Assembly (NCBI GenBank): GCA_013398175.1
Contig: VZRZ01003122.1
Coordinates: 108,783 to 172,782 of the forward strand
Direction of reading: 5' to 3'
DNA: 64,000 bases
Origin: Climacteris rufus
Lineage: Eukaryota; Chordata; Aves; Passeriformes; Climacteridae
Positions 51,161-63,963 of this stretch are shown one piece after another. A model generated the notes under the pieces. That model had not been told where the DNA came from, searched no databases, and saw nothing but the letters and a program-made list of their open reading frames with translations. Both the position numbers and the translations under genes were made by a program. The stretch's first letter is position 1. Each line of letters begins with the position of its first letter.

Positions 51161-53900
51161 TTTGATGTTATTGCCTGGATCAGCTGCCTGAGGTCTGTTA
51201 AATGCTCATACTTTCTATTTTCCACTCATCTGATGTAGCAAAAGTAATTAGAAGTTAAGTGAAAGGGATTTGCAAGGGTTACAGATCCATTATTCATACA
51301 AAATAAAAGATGTTTGGCTAAATCCATCAAGCCTAAAAGTACAGTTGGGCACAAATAAGGAGTAGGAAACAATGGAAGGAACAGTGAAAACAAATGGCAC
51401 ACCCAAGTACTAAACTTCTGAAGCAGTTAAACAAGGCGAGGAAAATAGCACTCTAATCTCTGATGACAAGAGGCTTTCTGTTCCCTTCTCTTTAATTTGG
51501 TCAAAAAGGATGAGTGAGAAAATCACCATCCCCATTTGGGTGAAATGCTGTGATTTAAAAAGTTACTCTTACTCAAGTTGAGGTGAAATCCCAGAATTTG
51601 AAAATTTCCCACACAAAGAATATGTTTGAAACGCTCATTTTGGTACGCCCTGGCTGAACATTTCCAACACGATTCAGCTGCCGCACTGCGACCCTGCAGG
51701 AACTCTCATCTCATAAATTACATCCCAGAACGAGACTGTAAATGGGGCCGTCAAAACCCTTTGTGCTGCTAAGAAACACTTGCTGAAACACTCTTTTGTT
51801 TCAAATTTCTTTTCTAAATGGAAGGCAAGGGTAGTTACTCAGTTCCTGGGGATTTTTTTAGTTTTGCTAGTATGTCCAAAAAGACAATATTCTTCCCCAA
51901 AAGCTCTGATGATCACTGGCCTGGGAGCATGTGGGTGCCTGATAGTATTGTGACCCCATGGAACATCTTTTAGGTTTTAGGAGCCTTTGGAATGTGTGGA
52001 AATACCTTCCAAAACACACCAGGGCAGGTCATGATCCAGTGCTGTGCCAGCTGAGGAGTCTTGTGTAAAACAATCAACTGCAAAATAATCTGCTGTGATT
52101 TTATTAACTCCAAATCCTTTCACTTATTTTGCAGAAATGAGCTTGGGAAAATAAGGTGGTGCAGCCAGGCTGCTCCCAAACTGCCCTGAAGCCTGAGCAT
52201 GCCTCGTGCCAGAGAGACTTGTTCTTACTGTGCTTGGAAAGTCTCCCAGCACTTCCCTTTCAAGGTGGCACCTTTCTTTCCCTGCTCTTCCCGTGGGTGT
52301 GCAGCTCCAGAGGACAGCAGCATATCTGCGCTCTTTAGAAAAAAAGGAGGAAACTTGTGGAAAGAGGAATTGCAATATTTGTGGGAATCTACTCAAGAAT
52401 TCAGTTTACCAGGCAGGTTCTGCTTGCACCTGGCCCTCTGTGTGCATGGATAACTGCTCCCTTTGAGCCATTTCTGACCCCCTTTGATGGCCTGGGCTGA
52501 CTCACTTGTCACGCTAACATCATTCTGCTTTTGTTTTGCAATGTTTGGGTATTTTTTGATTAAGAAATACTGCCTGTTTGCCTTGGCAGTGGTGTTCATT
52601 GGATTGATGTGGCATTTTTTAGATAGTGTTTATTCAGTCTCTTGGATTCTTTCTCAGGGGTGGGGTGGATGATCCAAACCTTTTCAACATGCTGGTGATC
52701 CAGGAGGCTTGTAAAAGGCCAGGGTCTCTTCTGATGGAAACCACCAGTTTCTTCCAATTCAAATGCCAGACTCTGGGGATGAGATGAATAGGCTTAACTG
52801 ATCTCCACCTGTCTGAGAAACCTGGACCCCAGAAGGAGGTGGCAGCAGTGCAAGCAGGGGAGCACGGGCCCCATTGCCTTGAGTCAAGCATTGTTGCACC
52901 CACTCGGTCCAGCTGATTGACAGGTTCAAACACCCCAGGTGGATCTGGTTAATGAGACCTTAAAACAACTTTTCCTTTTTGTTCTTGGCTGTAAGAATTG
53001 CTGGTGTCTTGTCTTTCCACATTGCCTATTTGGACTTCTTTATTCTTCCCTGTCCCAGGAAGACAAGGGCGTCTGTGAGTTACTGCTCAGCAGGTCCCTT
53101 GCAGCCAGTGATGGGTTGTTAAAAGCTTTTTCCCCTGTTAATGTCATGCTCCTCTGCCAAGACTATTAAAACTTTTATACTGGATGTTTTCTTGGGTTGG
53201 AACCCACATGTGCTTCATCTCAAAGTCCCATCTTGCAACACCAGCAGAGTGCATGATCCATTCACATTCCTTCCTCTCTAATGCTTTGATGAGGTGGACC
53301 AGGAATGGGATGTGTTCTCAGTGCTGCAAGGAGCATATTTTGCACACTCTTACATAAGATTGCAGAAATGCAGAGCTCCTCAGGTCCTACAACCAGGAGG
53401 TTTTGGTGAGCAAGGCATTCTGCTGACTCTGAGTTTAGGGAACTGTTAGTGCTCACCAGGATTTCCTCACTTCTGCATGCATCCTTGTGCCTGGGGAGCA
53501 GACATGATTTGCATTGCTAAACACCCCCTCCAAAGCTCAGCTGGTTTTCTTTGGGAGTAGCTCTCCAGTAAGGCATATCCCTTTCTCTCCAGTATGCCAG
53601 GTACCCTTATCTCCTTTGTTTTCTTACTGGAGCACCTCAGAGTTGTGATTTTTGGTCTCTCCCAGTGTAAGGTTTGGTGTAGGGTACTGACACTGGTGGG
53701 TGCAGTACTGACAATGTTTGCTAAGCTCTTCAGCTCCATCAAACCCTATGATGCCTTTGACTGCACCCTGAACCCAGCTGTCCTCAGCCGTGGCACGGGC
53801 TGCCCCAGGACCCCGGTTTTGGTGGGGGCTGAGTGTGCCCTGTGTCAGAACGTTGACACACGCCACCTGTTACTGACCACCTCTCTCCTTCTGCTTTCAG

Positions 53901-54076
53901 AGCTGGCATATGACCTGGATATGGATGACATCTCTGCAAATAAGCAGCTTCTGAATCAGCAAAGCAAAGATGGTGCCACAGTCCCCAGCAGTGACCCCGG
54001 GAGTGCGGCCACCCGCCCCAGTCCTGCTGCTGCCATCGCCCTGCTGCTGCTGCTGCTGCTGCGCCACTGCTCATGA
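53901..54076 (+). CDS. GPC3: Glypican-3, coding exon 8 (C-terminus, GPI-anchor signal, stop)
   Basis: The exon begins with AG, completing the Glu codon split by intron 7, and reads 57 further codons from LAYDLDMDD to RHCS, then TGA. ELAYDLDMDD is nearly identical to the human ELAYDLDVDD. After that the sequence is freely diverged, as in other glypicans. A small-residue, hydrophilic stretch (SSDPGSAATRPSP) is followed by AAAIALLLLLLL, the hydrophobic GPI-attachment signal, and a short polar tail RHCS. A plausible cleavage/attachment residue is in the GSAA stretch; this is an inference. Seven consecutive Leu are encoded by seven identical CTG codons at 54041-54061. After cleavage the mature protein is held in the outer leaflet by the lipid anchor. 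Total length is close to that of the mammalian last exon. Confidence 0.95.
54041..54061 (+). repeat. GPC3: (CTG)7 repeat inside the GPI signal
   Basis: Seven pure CTG codons encode the polyleucine core of the C-terminal signal. Further CTG and CTGC units occur just upstream. The pure repeat makes length variation between individuals or species likely without shifting the frame. Confidence 0.95.
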
Positions 54077-55060
54077 ATGGTGCTGGTGGCATCGCTCCAT
54101 GTCTCTCCATGCCTTTTTTTCAATGAGGCAGATACTTGGAACCTCTTCTGAAATATATGCACATTTCCAAAGACAGGACAAATTACTTGAGTCAGTTTTA
54201 TAAGACTCTTCAACAAAAAACCCCAAAAGTAAAAAAGTATTGGTTCATGGCAAACTCGTAAATATGTAACAGTGCTTTTAAAAGCTAATCCTGTTTAATA
54301 TAAGCAGGTTCATACTAAATTGTGTTCCTCGCAGTTTTTGAAGACTGAGGTCTCCCTTGCTGTTAAGGTGAAAACCATATTTCATTTTGAGTTGTTTGAA
54401 CATGCATGGGGTACAGAACACCTACGGTTTATGAAATACTCTCAGCAAATACCAGGCCCCTGATCCTGGTTGACTTAATACAGATTTTTTCTGTAGTTCA
54501 AGCAGTTTTTGTACTTACTCCAAATTTGAGTCTCACCCCTAGGAATCTGGTCAGGACATAATACAAGAGAGCGTATGAAGACAGGGGAGAGAGAAGATCA
54601 GACACATGGCAGGAGGAAAGATGCTGTGGATGAGAAGTTGTCACACACTGGAATTGCTGTGGAGACATGCTCCCCTGGGCACAAAACCCACTTGTACCAT
54701 GGGAAAGTTGCAGGTGATTTTGCTGCTCACCTCACAGCCAGGTCCTGAAGCCCTTCAGTGCAGATGGCTGATCCCCACCAGCATCCTTGTGGCCCATGAA
54801 CGACCTGGTTTCATTCTTCAGAAGTGAAGCACCTCCTTTCCCACGGGAAACCTGCAAACACAACTCCAGCCAAAGCACAGACAGCGAGGATGTACATGCT
54901 GTGCTTTACAGGGCGAACAGCGGCCGTCCAACATGTTGTGCTATGAAAGGGGAAAAGGATTTACAGGAGCCTGAGGCAGATGAGACTCTTACTCATGTGT
55001 TTCTTTGCATGTTCCTTTACGTAAGCTATCTCTAAATAAAGATTGGTTGCTCTATAAATG
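54077..55060 (+). other. GPC3: GPC3 3' untranslated region (approximate end)
   Basis: This region follows the stop codon and runs to just after the first canonical AATAAA. It includes a T run soon after the stop (about 54114-54121) and AT-rich segments near 54200-54330. The end is estimated from the usual 10-30 base spacing between signal and cleavage site, not observed. Confidence 0.75.
55035..55040 (+). promoter_or_regulatory. GPC3: Polyadenylation signal AATAAA of GPC3
   Basis: This is the only canonical hexamer I find between the stop codon and 55.5 kb. A GU-rich element (TGTGTGCG) lies about 45 bases downstream, as expected for the cleavage machinery. An ATTAAA near 55597 could serve as a weaker, later signal. 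Confidence 0.8.
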
Positions 55061-55309
55061 GTGCACTGCAAGTAGCCTCCCATGTGTGCGAGACAATAGC
55101 CTGTCTTGTACTGGAGTAGGCAGCCTGGAAATGCCAACTGTGCCCAGCTCAGGGCCACTAGGGAAAGACTTGACTTGGTCTGATTAGGTGGATGGGCTGG
55201 GGCCAGGGAGTGTTTAGTTTGTTTTGGTTTCTGGCCAAGATGATTACATATTTCTGTTTAAGATGCTGCCTTTACTAGGGTGATTATATCCACAGTATCT
55301 TAAGCTGCA

Positions 55310-55357
55310 GCGTGTGTACGTACGTGTGCATGCACACCCTCACATGCACGTGCATGC
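55310..55357. repeat. Alternating purine-pyrimidine tract (Z-DNA-prone)
   Basis: Bases 55310-55337 alternate strictly between purine and pyrimidine (28 bases, made of GT, AC, GC and AT steps). After CCT the alternation resumes for 17 more bases. It contains the palindromes GTACGTAC, GTGCATGCAC and TGCACGTGCA. Such tracts are prone to left-handed DNA and cruciform formation. Confidence 0.85.
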
Positions 55358-58300
55358 TTTAAATATTTGTGTGCATCAGACCTTTTTCACAGCAGCTTTA
55401 TGTTTAGGGAAAAGTAGATAAATCCAAACCATGCAGTCAGATGGTTTGGAGAGTGGAAACTTTGCCCAGTCAAAGTGGTGGGGCTGATCTGGCTGACTCT
55501 GATTTGAAGCCTTGGAATTGCATGAAGTGCTTTGGGTTTGTGGCAGAAGGAGAGATGATTGCTCACCCATTCCTCTCCCAGTTCACCACCCCTGATTAAA
55601 AGGAGCAGATCTAGGCTAAGCTGTGGCATGGCCTGATGGTTAATGGTTGGAGACCTGTCCTCTGGGTTTCAGAATCCTCATGTCCCATCCACATTGGGCT
55701 GAGTGCTGGGAGCATTTGGGCAGTGCTGGCAACATGCAGTATTCCTGTAAGGGTTGATTTTTTGCATCCATGCAGTGTGATGTGGTTTTGTATTTTACAT
55801 GTTTTTGTATTTCACATGTTCACAAACCAAACTGCAATCTCCATCTCTTGGGACCGTGCTTGCTGGGGAGCCCTTGGGTTAAAGGTGTCCCGGTGCATGG
55901 GGCGATGCAGGGGAGAGCCAGTGGTGGTGCTGGTAGAGACGTTTCTTCACCCTCCTGCTGCTTTGCTCGTTCTGGCCTGGCTCTCTCCATCGTCCCAGCT
56001 CTCTGTGCTGCAGCTGGCTGAGCCCATGAGCCTCTGCTCCACCAAAGGGAATATTTTATTAGCGCCACTTGAATTTCCATCGCTTCTTCCCTTCTGATCA
56101 TTTTCCTTTCATCCCCCGGGAGCGCAGGGGGTGGGAGCGGGCCGCTGGGTTTGTTCAGAGATGATGTGCTGCCTCTGCCTCACCAGGTATTGCTGGTACC
56201 AGTGCAGGGACATCATCTCCTCTAATATTATGTCAGAAATACTCTGTGTGCTGCTGCTTCCTTAGATAAGCAGCAGGATGGGATGGTGGCAGCCGTTTTC
56301 CAGCGCAAGTCCAGCACGTTTTCTCTCAGAGGAGACAGCGTGGGCTGTGCCTTTCTGTGTCTCACAAAGCCTGATGGGCTCTCCCACTCTGCATCACCAC
56401 AGTGCGATGCTGATGCTTCTCAGAAGAAGACCCCTCTGAGGCACGCTGAGCCTGGTTTCCCTTTGCACAGCCATGCTGTTTAGCAAAGCTATGCTTGTTG
56501 GAGACTTTGTTATGATCAGAGATCATAAAAAACAGCTTTTGAGACCACTACCTGCCAAGTTTATAAAATAACAGATTATAACTTGAAAAAGCAGCTGTTG
56601 AATTTTCCCCTGGTGTTGGTTTTGTGCATATGTTTTAGCAGGGGGTTTGCAAGGGATGCCCTGGCCACCAAGGTGGAATAAAACCGTGTCATGAGAAATA
56701 AGGAATAATTATTCCCTCTGTGTTTTTCCACACCAACTCTGTACTGTGACCTGCCTTGCCATGGGATGGGACCCCTCCATCAGGACCTGGGCACTGTCAC
56801 CTCCCCTCTGCATGTGAACCTGGAATTCCACACCTTGTGCCAGGGCTTGCAGGTTTAACTGCTAATACACAGTCGAGATTATTTCAATTTTTATCATCAC
56901 TATTATTAGTAATATATTTTATTAATGAGTATACATATCATATGATAATGTATTTATATGATTCGAGGAGGAGGGGAGCTTGACCTGATGGCAGGTGCTA
57001 GGGCTGCAGCTCAGCTGTGCTTACAGCACCATGATAACACAGTGATGTGACCTCGGACCAGCAGTGCCGTGTCTGGCCAGCAAAGTGTGTCACCAGAGTC
57101 AATACCTGGGGTTTTAGCTGAATAGAGGAGCTTATGGTGTGAAGGTGCTTCTGGGGAAAAAAAAATACAACGGAAAAACTTCTTTTCAGCTAATTTTTAG
57201 CTCTGTGGTGAAACCCAGCGCCAGCCCTGAGCTGTGGCTGACCCCAGCCCCTGAGTCTCCCAGTGCAGAGCTGTGGGCTCCTTGGTACAGCTGCCAGCTC
57301 TGTGTCCCAGTGCCTCGTGGGCTCAGCACCTTGTGCCAGCACCAGCTAAAGGCCCAGCGACCTTGGGAATGTTTCCAGTCTCAGGTGGTTGAGCCAGTTA
57401 ACCCTAATGCTTCCTGGCCAGTTCTGCAGCTCCTGTTCAGCTCCAGTGGCAGCAGTGGGGTGACAGGAGCCTGCTGGCCCCATGCACATCCCACGTGTGG
57501 GCAGGAATGAGCAGCAATCATGCCTTGTGTGAAGGCACTGCATCCCTGGAGGGGTTGCAAGCAGCCTTAAAAAGGTGATGAAGCCGACACCTTTCCCTGT
57601 GTCTGAGGGTGGTGATGAGATGCAAACATGTGCTTAGCATGTGTAATGTATTTCTGCACTAACCATGCATCAAATTATAATTTAAAACCAAAATATTGTT
57701 GTTGGATGGGAAGTTCCAGTTCATTAATCAATTGACTAATAGTTTAGTGCTGGAATGGTAAAATCTAACGTGCTGAACAGCTGCTCGAAACAGCTGGTGC
57801 TTACAGCTCATGCTGTTTGGGAAAGTGAAATCTAGAGTGTCTTGGTTTCATTTTTCAGGGAGATTTTCAGAATTCCTCATTCATCCCCATAAGCAAAGCC
57901 CTCAAGTACTCTGGAGTGTGGGTCTAGCATGGATCCAGGACTGAATTCACTGGGGCTTCCAGCTGCAACAAAATGCTCCTTGCATGGAGGATGCAAAGAG
58001 CACCAGCCATGCCTGCAAACCTGGCAGCTGCACATGGGGCTGTTCCTGTGGGTCTGCTCAAGGGGGACACGTGTAATGCTGTGCTGTCAGGTACCTTGAC
58101 TTGCTTTTGAGTCAAAACTGGTGCATGCTGAGGTATGGGCACAGCAAGGGAGATGCCACCAACCAAAAGGGCAATTGCCAGCTGCTCCCCAGCCTTGGAG
58201 GGTGCTCGGTTGGTGCACAGGTCAGGATCCCAGGAGGGTGGCATGCTGGGGACTGCTGTGTTGGGAGGGGAGGAGGTGACTGTCTTGCACTGCCTCCTGC

Positions 58301-59227
58301 TCTGCTCTGTCAGCAGCTGCTGGTCTGTGGTGAGATGGATGGGAGGTGGTGATGGTGCACAAGAGATACCAAGGGAGCAGGGAGATGAGCAGGCTGCTGT
58401 CAGGCATCAGATGTGGCATGTTGCATAAATCTCTAAAATAAATGAAACCACACAGACTCAAAATGCTCAAAACAGCCAGGGGTGCTGCTGAGATACCTCC
58501 TTCCCATGTTGGAGCCTGTAGTTCAGTAGTGGGACTGGTCATGGCCAAGCTCACTGGACAAGTCCTGCCCTGCAGGCTCTCCAGCTCACTTGAGCTAAAG
58601 CAGCCCAGAAATATCACTTGGTTCCCAAAAACTTGGGTGCCTCGGTGGGAATTTCCTTGACCTTTCCAGCAGCACTGCACTTTAATGATTGACAAATGCT
58701 GCTAAAGCTTTACCAGATCACACACCACACCTCCTAGAAGCAGGTGTCCATTCCCAGAAACCCAGGGATTTTTCAGTTTAAGCTCCACAACTGGGGGTGA
58801 CTTGGCTGAGCAACAGCAAAATCACAAATCCTCCCAGTATGTGATTTGTTCCCTTAGCAAGGAGCTAGGTATGGAGATACTAGGGGGATGAAATCTGCAA
58901 CTGGGAGGGAATAAGGTGAAACCATCACGTTGGAGGATGCTCAGTGGTCCTCAGTGTGGGAATTTGAGGTTTCTCTTGTGATGAAACTCTCCATAGGAAG
59001 AGAAGTGGTGGATTTTGTTCAGCTCCAACCTGTGCCTTGCTCATGGGAGACCTCCTTAAGAAGTAAAAGTGGGGGAAAAAAACAACTCAGACCCACAAAC
59101 AAACCCCTAAATAAGCTTGTCAAAATGTTACTAAGGGCATTCCCAGGAGATGAGGTAAGTGAAATTTTGCTATAGGCAGATGAAGCGCTGTGGCATGTTT
59201 ATATAGTCAGCAAATTTACTGCCTTCG

Positions 59228-59242
59228 AAAAAAAAAAAAAAA
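59228..59242 (+). repeat. Poly(A) tract, 15 bases
   Basis: An A homopolymer in the intergenic region with no recognisable retrocopy upstream. Confidence 0.9.
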
Positions 59243-62200
59243 CAGAAAAGCAGTCGGTATTAATCAAATACAGTTTATTTTTTCAAACATTGTATCCTTT
59301 TGAAAATAAACATCTTGGTGTTGTTCTGCTGGGAGCATGCTAGGATCTGAAGTACACATCCATGCCTCAGGGCTGCGAAGTGACGTGTCCCACAGTCCTT
59401 CCCGACGGATAACGCCATTCCTGTCCTGTCCGGCTCCTGGTGAGGCTCCCCATGGACTGTGTGTCAGCACTGCAGCCCAGAAAGTTTGGAGAGGAAAAAA
59501 GCATTCCTGATGGTGTGGTGTTTTTCCTGCTGGGCGCCGTGTGGTGGGGCGGGAGCTGGTGCTGGTACCCGAGAGCACTTTGTGGGGAGGGAAGGGCCCC
59601 GTTAGAGACTGTTCAGAGCTGTTTCAGATGCTCCTTGGTGGCCACAAGGATGCAGAAGATTTTCTCCCAAATGATCCAGCACATTACCAGTGTTGAAAAA
59701 AAGATTTTTTCATAGCAACAGTACAGATTTAGCATCAACCTCCCAGTTTACTGTCTCTTCCCTTGTAGGAGCCCAGCAGAGACCTCAACAACTTCTTGCA
59801 ATGAGTCAACACATTTGGGGATCTCTGCCATTTGTTTTTGTTTGCTTTCACTGTCTTTGCTATTATTATTTCAGTGTGCAAAGATGCTGTATATCCAGAA
59901 AGGAAATCACTGCTGGATCCAAGCAGCACGAGCACCCTTTGCATCCAGCTCTCTGCAGGCAGATCACTAGAAAGAAGCAGAAAGCCGGCCTGTAGCAGCC
60001 TGTATCCCTTCAGTGTCATATTATATTACCATCCACCATGTTAGCAAATGGGAAAATAAACATGGGCTGGATAGCAAAGCAAGAGGCTGTTTAATTACAG
60101 ATGTGAAGAAGAATGACGTTTGTGTACATTCCACCCAGAAGTGGATTAACGTGGTGACCTTTCCCGTGGTGTGAAATGGGTTTGTTGAGGAGCACAGGAA
60201 TCTCATGTCACTTCAAGATCTGCCAGACATTTTGTTGCCCCTGTTGTTTATGGTTAATGTTGGATGATGTCTCTCGAATCTGAATCTACCAGCAGCTGAC
60301 AGCATTTTCTGAGAACTTGTCATCTGGACTCCATCTAGCAAAATTCCTGGTATTGGGTGTATTTGTTCGCATTTCATGGAAAAACAAAGTTTTATGGAAA
60401 AAAAAAAAAGTAAAGGGATAATGGTGGCATGAGTGACTCATGATGTTGAGCTGAAAACTTGTGGAACAATCCAGGATTTGGCCCAGGGTGGATTCCCCTT
60501 TTACCACCAGACCCGTGGTGTAAGTTACTGCTGTTGCCTGTCACTGTGTGTGGGATAAACATCTGAGCATGGTAGCCAGCACAGACACTTTGCCATGGCA
60601 GTGCCACAGAGGCATCAGGGATGACTTTGCAGTGCTCAGCCTCCTGTGACCACATCAGAGGAGAGGGATACTATTTCCAGCCCACCAAGGTAACAAGGTG
60701 CAACCTTATCTTGCTTCCTTGAATCTTTCCAGCAGGGCCCTTGCTCCAGATTCTTGGCTGTTCATCCTGACAAGGATGATGGAGCAGGAGGGCAAGGGAA
60801 GGGGATTTCTCCCACTGGTGCCACCAGCCTTGGTGGTGTGAAACCCCCTGCAAAGGACCTGCTCATCACCTTGCTGGCACTGCAAGCCCAGGCTGGGCAC
60901 TGCCACCTGAGTCCATGGGAGCCCCTGCCAGTGCTTCCAGCAAATGCTGGTGGCTCAGAGGGCCAGGCTGGGCAGCGTGGAGCAGGGAGATGCTGTCTGA
61001 GGGAAGAGTAAAGGCACTAATTGGCCTGATTAATTGTAGAGAGGGTCAGATCAGGTCTGTGGGTTGACACTGCTTTGTTAATGAAGGACCAATGGCAGCA
61101 AGGGGGCTGCTCTGTGCCTGTGACCAGCATCTCTTTCCTTAATTGCTGCCCTTTCTCAAGGCAGAGCTCCAAAAGGATGTGGGAACTGCTGCCCTGAGCT
61201 CCCACCAGCCAGCCTGCCTGGTTTTGGGGAGCCAGTGGGTGTTTTGCTCTAAGCTGGATGCATTTCAGTACCCAGGGCTGGGGTACAGGGCAGCCCTGTC
61301 TCACTTCCCCATGGCACTGGGGTGAGGGGCAATGGCTGCGTGGGCTCAGGTTCTTGCCTTCTCACTACCTCAGGCTGCTCCCAGAGAAAGCAAGGGAGAC
61401 TGAGGCCTGGGCTAGGAAATGGTGACCCATTTTTCAAGCCATGCCAGAGGTAACACCTTTTTGAGAGGCACAATGGGAAGCAAAGCTGTGGCTCCAGGCT
61501 CTGCTCCAGCCTGCAAGGATGCTGCTAGGTGCTGGACCAGTCCAGGGGTCCATAACAAAAGGCTGCTTTGGGAGGGAGAAATTTCATCAATGTAACAGGG
61601 ATTGCCTTGAAGCTGGAGGTGAAAGATCTTTACAGCAGACAGATTGACCAGGGAAATGAACCTGGCTGCACAGGGTGGCTGTGTCCCACAGCCTGGAGAC
61701 AAATGTTTAGCAGCAGCATATCTGCTGGTGAAAGAATAACTAGAGACACGGGTCTTGCACCTTTTAAACACTCCAAGTCTGCGGACTGCAAACGTGGAGA
61801 TGGGATTTGCATGCTGCTTTATTTATTATTGTAAAAGCTGTGCCACGTTTATGGAAACCACCCTGCAGACACCAAATGTGCAACCACACAAAAAAGATTT
61901 AAAAAGAGAGTAAAAAAAAGCAGAAAAGTAGAGAAAAACTCTCATCATCAGTGCCCCAGCTCCCCCTCTGTGGCGATGCTCAAGGGGAAGCTGTTGCTGC
62001 GTCATGAGGCTGAAGGGTTTCACCACTAATAATTTATGCATTTTCCAGGGACAGACAAAGAAGGCCACTGGAGCTGGGGACTGACTTGTTCCCCCGTGGG
62101 GGCCACTGCTTAGGGGGTTGCAGCTGACAGGCACAGGGGGGAGATGGCAGTGGCTGCTGTTGGTGGCATGAGCCAATGTCCCCAGTTTTGGGGGGGCCAA

Positions 62201-62392
62201 GCAAGGGATGCGGGAGAGGCAGGAGCACTGGGAGATCTCAGCACACGGTGCAGGCGAGATGTGAACACTCAGGGAAGGAGGAGATCCCCAACTGCTCTGT
62301 TGGACAGTCTTGGTGTCACCTCCTCCTGCAGAGACCTCCACAACTGTCACTCACTCCTTGGGGGGGAAAAGAGCCCTTATATGTGAGGGCAT

Positions 62393-62464
62393 GATAACAA
62401 TAACCATAATAGGAATAATAACCATAATAATAACAATAGTAATAATAACAACAATAACAACTAT
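62393..62464 (+). repeat. Imperfect AAT/AAC trinucleotide microsatellite
   Basis: About 72 bases of ATAAC, AATAAT and CATAAT units with few interruptions. It is one of the longest simple repeats of the window and is likely to be polymorphic. Confidence 0.93.
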
Positions 62465-63946
62465 TGCTCTGTAACTCACCCTGCATGCTCACTCAAACCT
62501 CTTTCCATGCTTCTTGCCTGAAACTTTTTTTTACAGCCTTTGAAGAGTGATCATTTTAAGCAAGATATAGACAGATTATTTCATTATTTTTAAGAGACTG
62601 ATTGATCCCACTGCCTGATGGGCTGCCAGACTCCAGCTCTGGCGACTGTCTGGCAGAAGCTCGTGGTCATTGTGGTCTTGACCTGCTAATCCAATCTCTA
62701 AAGGAGTAACTCAAGGTCCTGATGTTCCTGTCTGCTGACTGTGGGATAAGTGGATTCCCCTTTTACCACCTCTTTTACACAGCCTCACACGGCATTTTGG
62801 TTAACGTTCTGCTCTTGATCTTGTTCCTGACAGCGTGGGATGGGCATGTGGATGGTTTGCAGGGCTGTCAGGAGTGCCTGGACGGGATCTGGGCTGCTGG
62901 AGAGGGACTGGCTCCTGAGCCCCTGGCTTGTTCCTGCTGTCACTGTGAAACCCAAGGGAAGAGCTGGCTGCACGGGCAGGGGCAGCTGTGACTCAGGCAA
63001 TGAAATCACTGCTACAGGACGTGCAAAGGAAGGTCAGAGCAAGCCATGGCCAGGGTGTTTTTCAGAGGGTGTCTGGAGCATGCAGGATGGGTGAGGGGAT
63101 GCTGTGCATGTCAGTCTGGCCAAACCTGCTCTGCCCCTTGCAAGAGATCTCCACCAGTGCTGCCTGTCCTTGGGTAGTGTTTGTCCAAGGGATTTGTGCA
63201 GTTTGTGGTGTTCCATCCCCAAGTAGTCATGGTTAGACAAAGTGTTAAAATAAAAAAGAATCTGCTTGGTGTTCTTGAGTGTGATGAGTCCTGAGGTGCT
63301 CACAGTGTGGAAAAGTGCTGATGCTTCCCCTCCTGTCAGGTTCCCATGCTCTTTTTCCTGTCATCCTCCTCCCTTCCATGGGGTCCTGGGCAGGTACACA
63401 CCAACAATGCTGTCCTGGCTAATTAACCCCTTTGTTTTTATATTTTTTCCACTTGAAAGTATCCTTCTGAGAGAGGCCAGATGCTCTTGCTTTTTAAGCA
63501 TACTTCTGTTGGGGGCTGAGAACAACCCCTACCCCAATGTTGCTATCACAGGGGCACCCTTCTGCACAACCCACCTCTGGCAAGACACAGACAGAGGCTG
63601 CACCATGTCCCAGCAATGGAGGAGCCCGTTCTGCACTGGGTCCTGCAGCTGAGATGTGGCTTAGGTGACTTAGGAGCATGTGTGTGTCTCTGGGACATGT
63701 GTGCTGGCTAATGGTCTCTGGAAAAAAACACCCATGGGAGCTGGAGTCATTGTAAATGTCATGGTATTGTCATCCCAGCAGTGTTCGAGCTGCTGAATGA
63801 GCCAGGTCTGCCTCAGAAACCAAAGTAAATTTAAAAGAATTTTTAAATTAAGAAATAATTCATTTGGATTTCCATTCCTGCCATCTGGTTTTGCATGATT
63901 CGGGTGTGAGTTTTCAGTTTTCCCACTACAGCCGTGGGACTTTGGG

Positions 63947-63963
63947 AAAAAAAAAAAAAAAAA
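63947..63963 (+). repeat. Poly(A) tract, 17 bases
   Basis: An A homopolymer near the end of the window. No element body is visible on its 5' side. Confidence 0.9.

Larger units (their letters stand above)
29903..53900 (+). other. GPC3: GPC3 intron 7 (phase 1, 24.0 kb)
   Basis: The last intron runs from the GTGATG donor to a strong acceptor (CTCCTTCTGCTTTCAG) with a TACTGAC branch-point match about 30 bases upstream. It contains two CR1 3' ends (37.3 kb and 50.9 kb), the inverted-repeat cluster at 40507-40594, a CpG-dense patch at about 50070-50310, several poly(T) runs and microsatellites, and AT-rich complex stretches at about 30840-31100, 43440-44100 and 44560-45060. Open frames of up to 245 codons (34294-35031) have no recognisable domains. 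I see no nested gene. Confidence 0.9.

Noticed and set aside
53594..53900. In-frame open extension upstream of exon 8
   Set aside because: It contains the branch point, pyrimidine tract and AG acceptor of intron 7, and the sequence does not resemble glypicans; exon 8 starts at the acceptor.
55597..55602. ATTAAA as the main GPC3 polyadenylation signal
   Set aside because: The canonical AATAAA at 55035 comes first and has a GU-rich element behind it; ATTAAA could at most be a secondary site.
59228..59242. Poly(A) run as the tail of a processed pseudogene
   Set aside because: No coding remnant or 3'UTR-like body is recognisable upstream, and no target-site duplication is evident; the same holds for the runs at 18142 and 63947.
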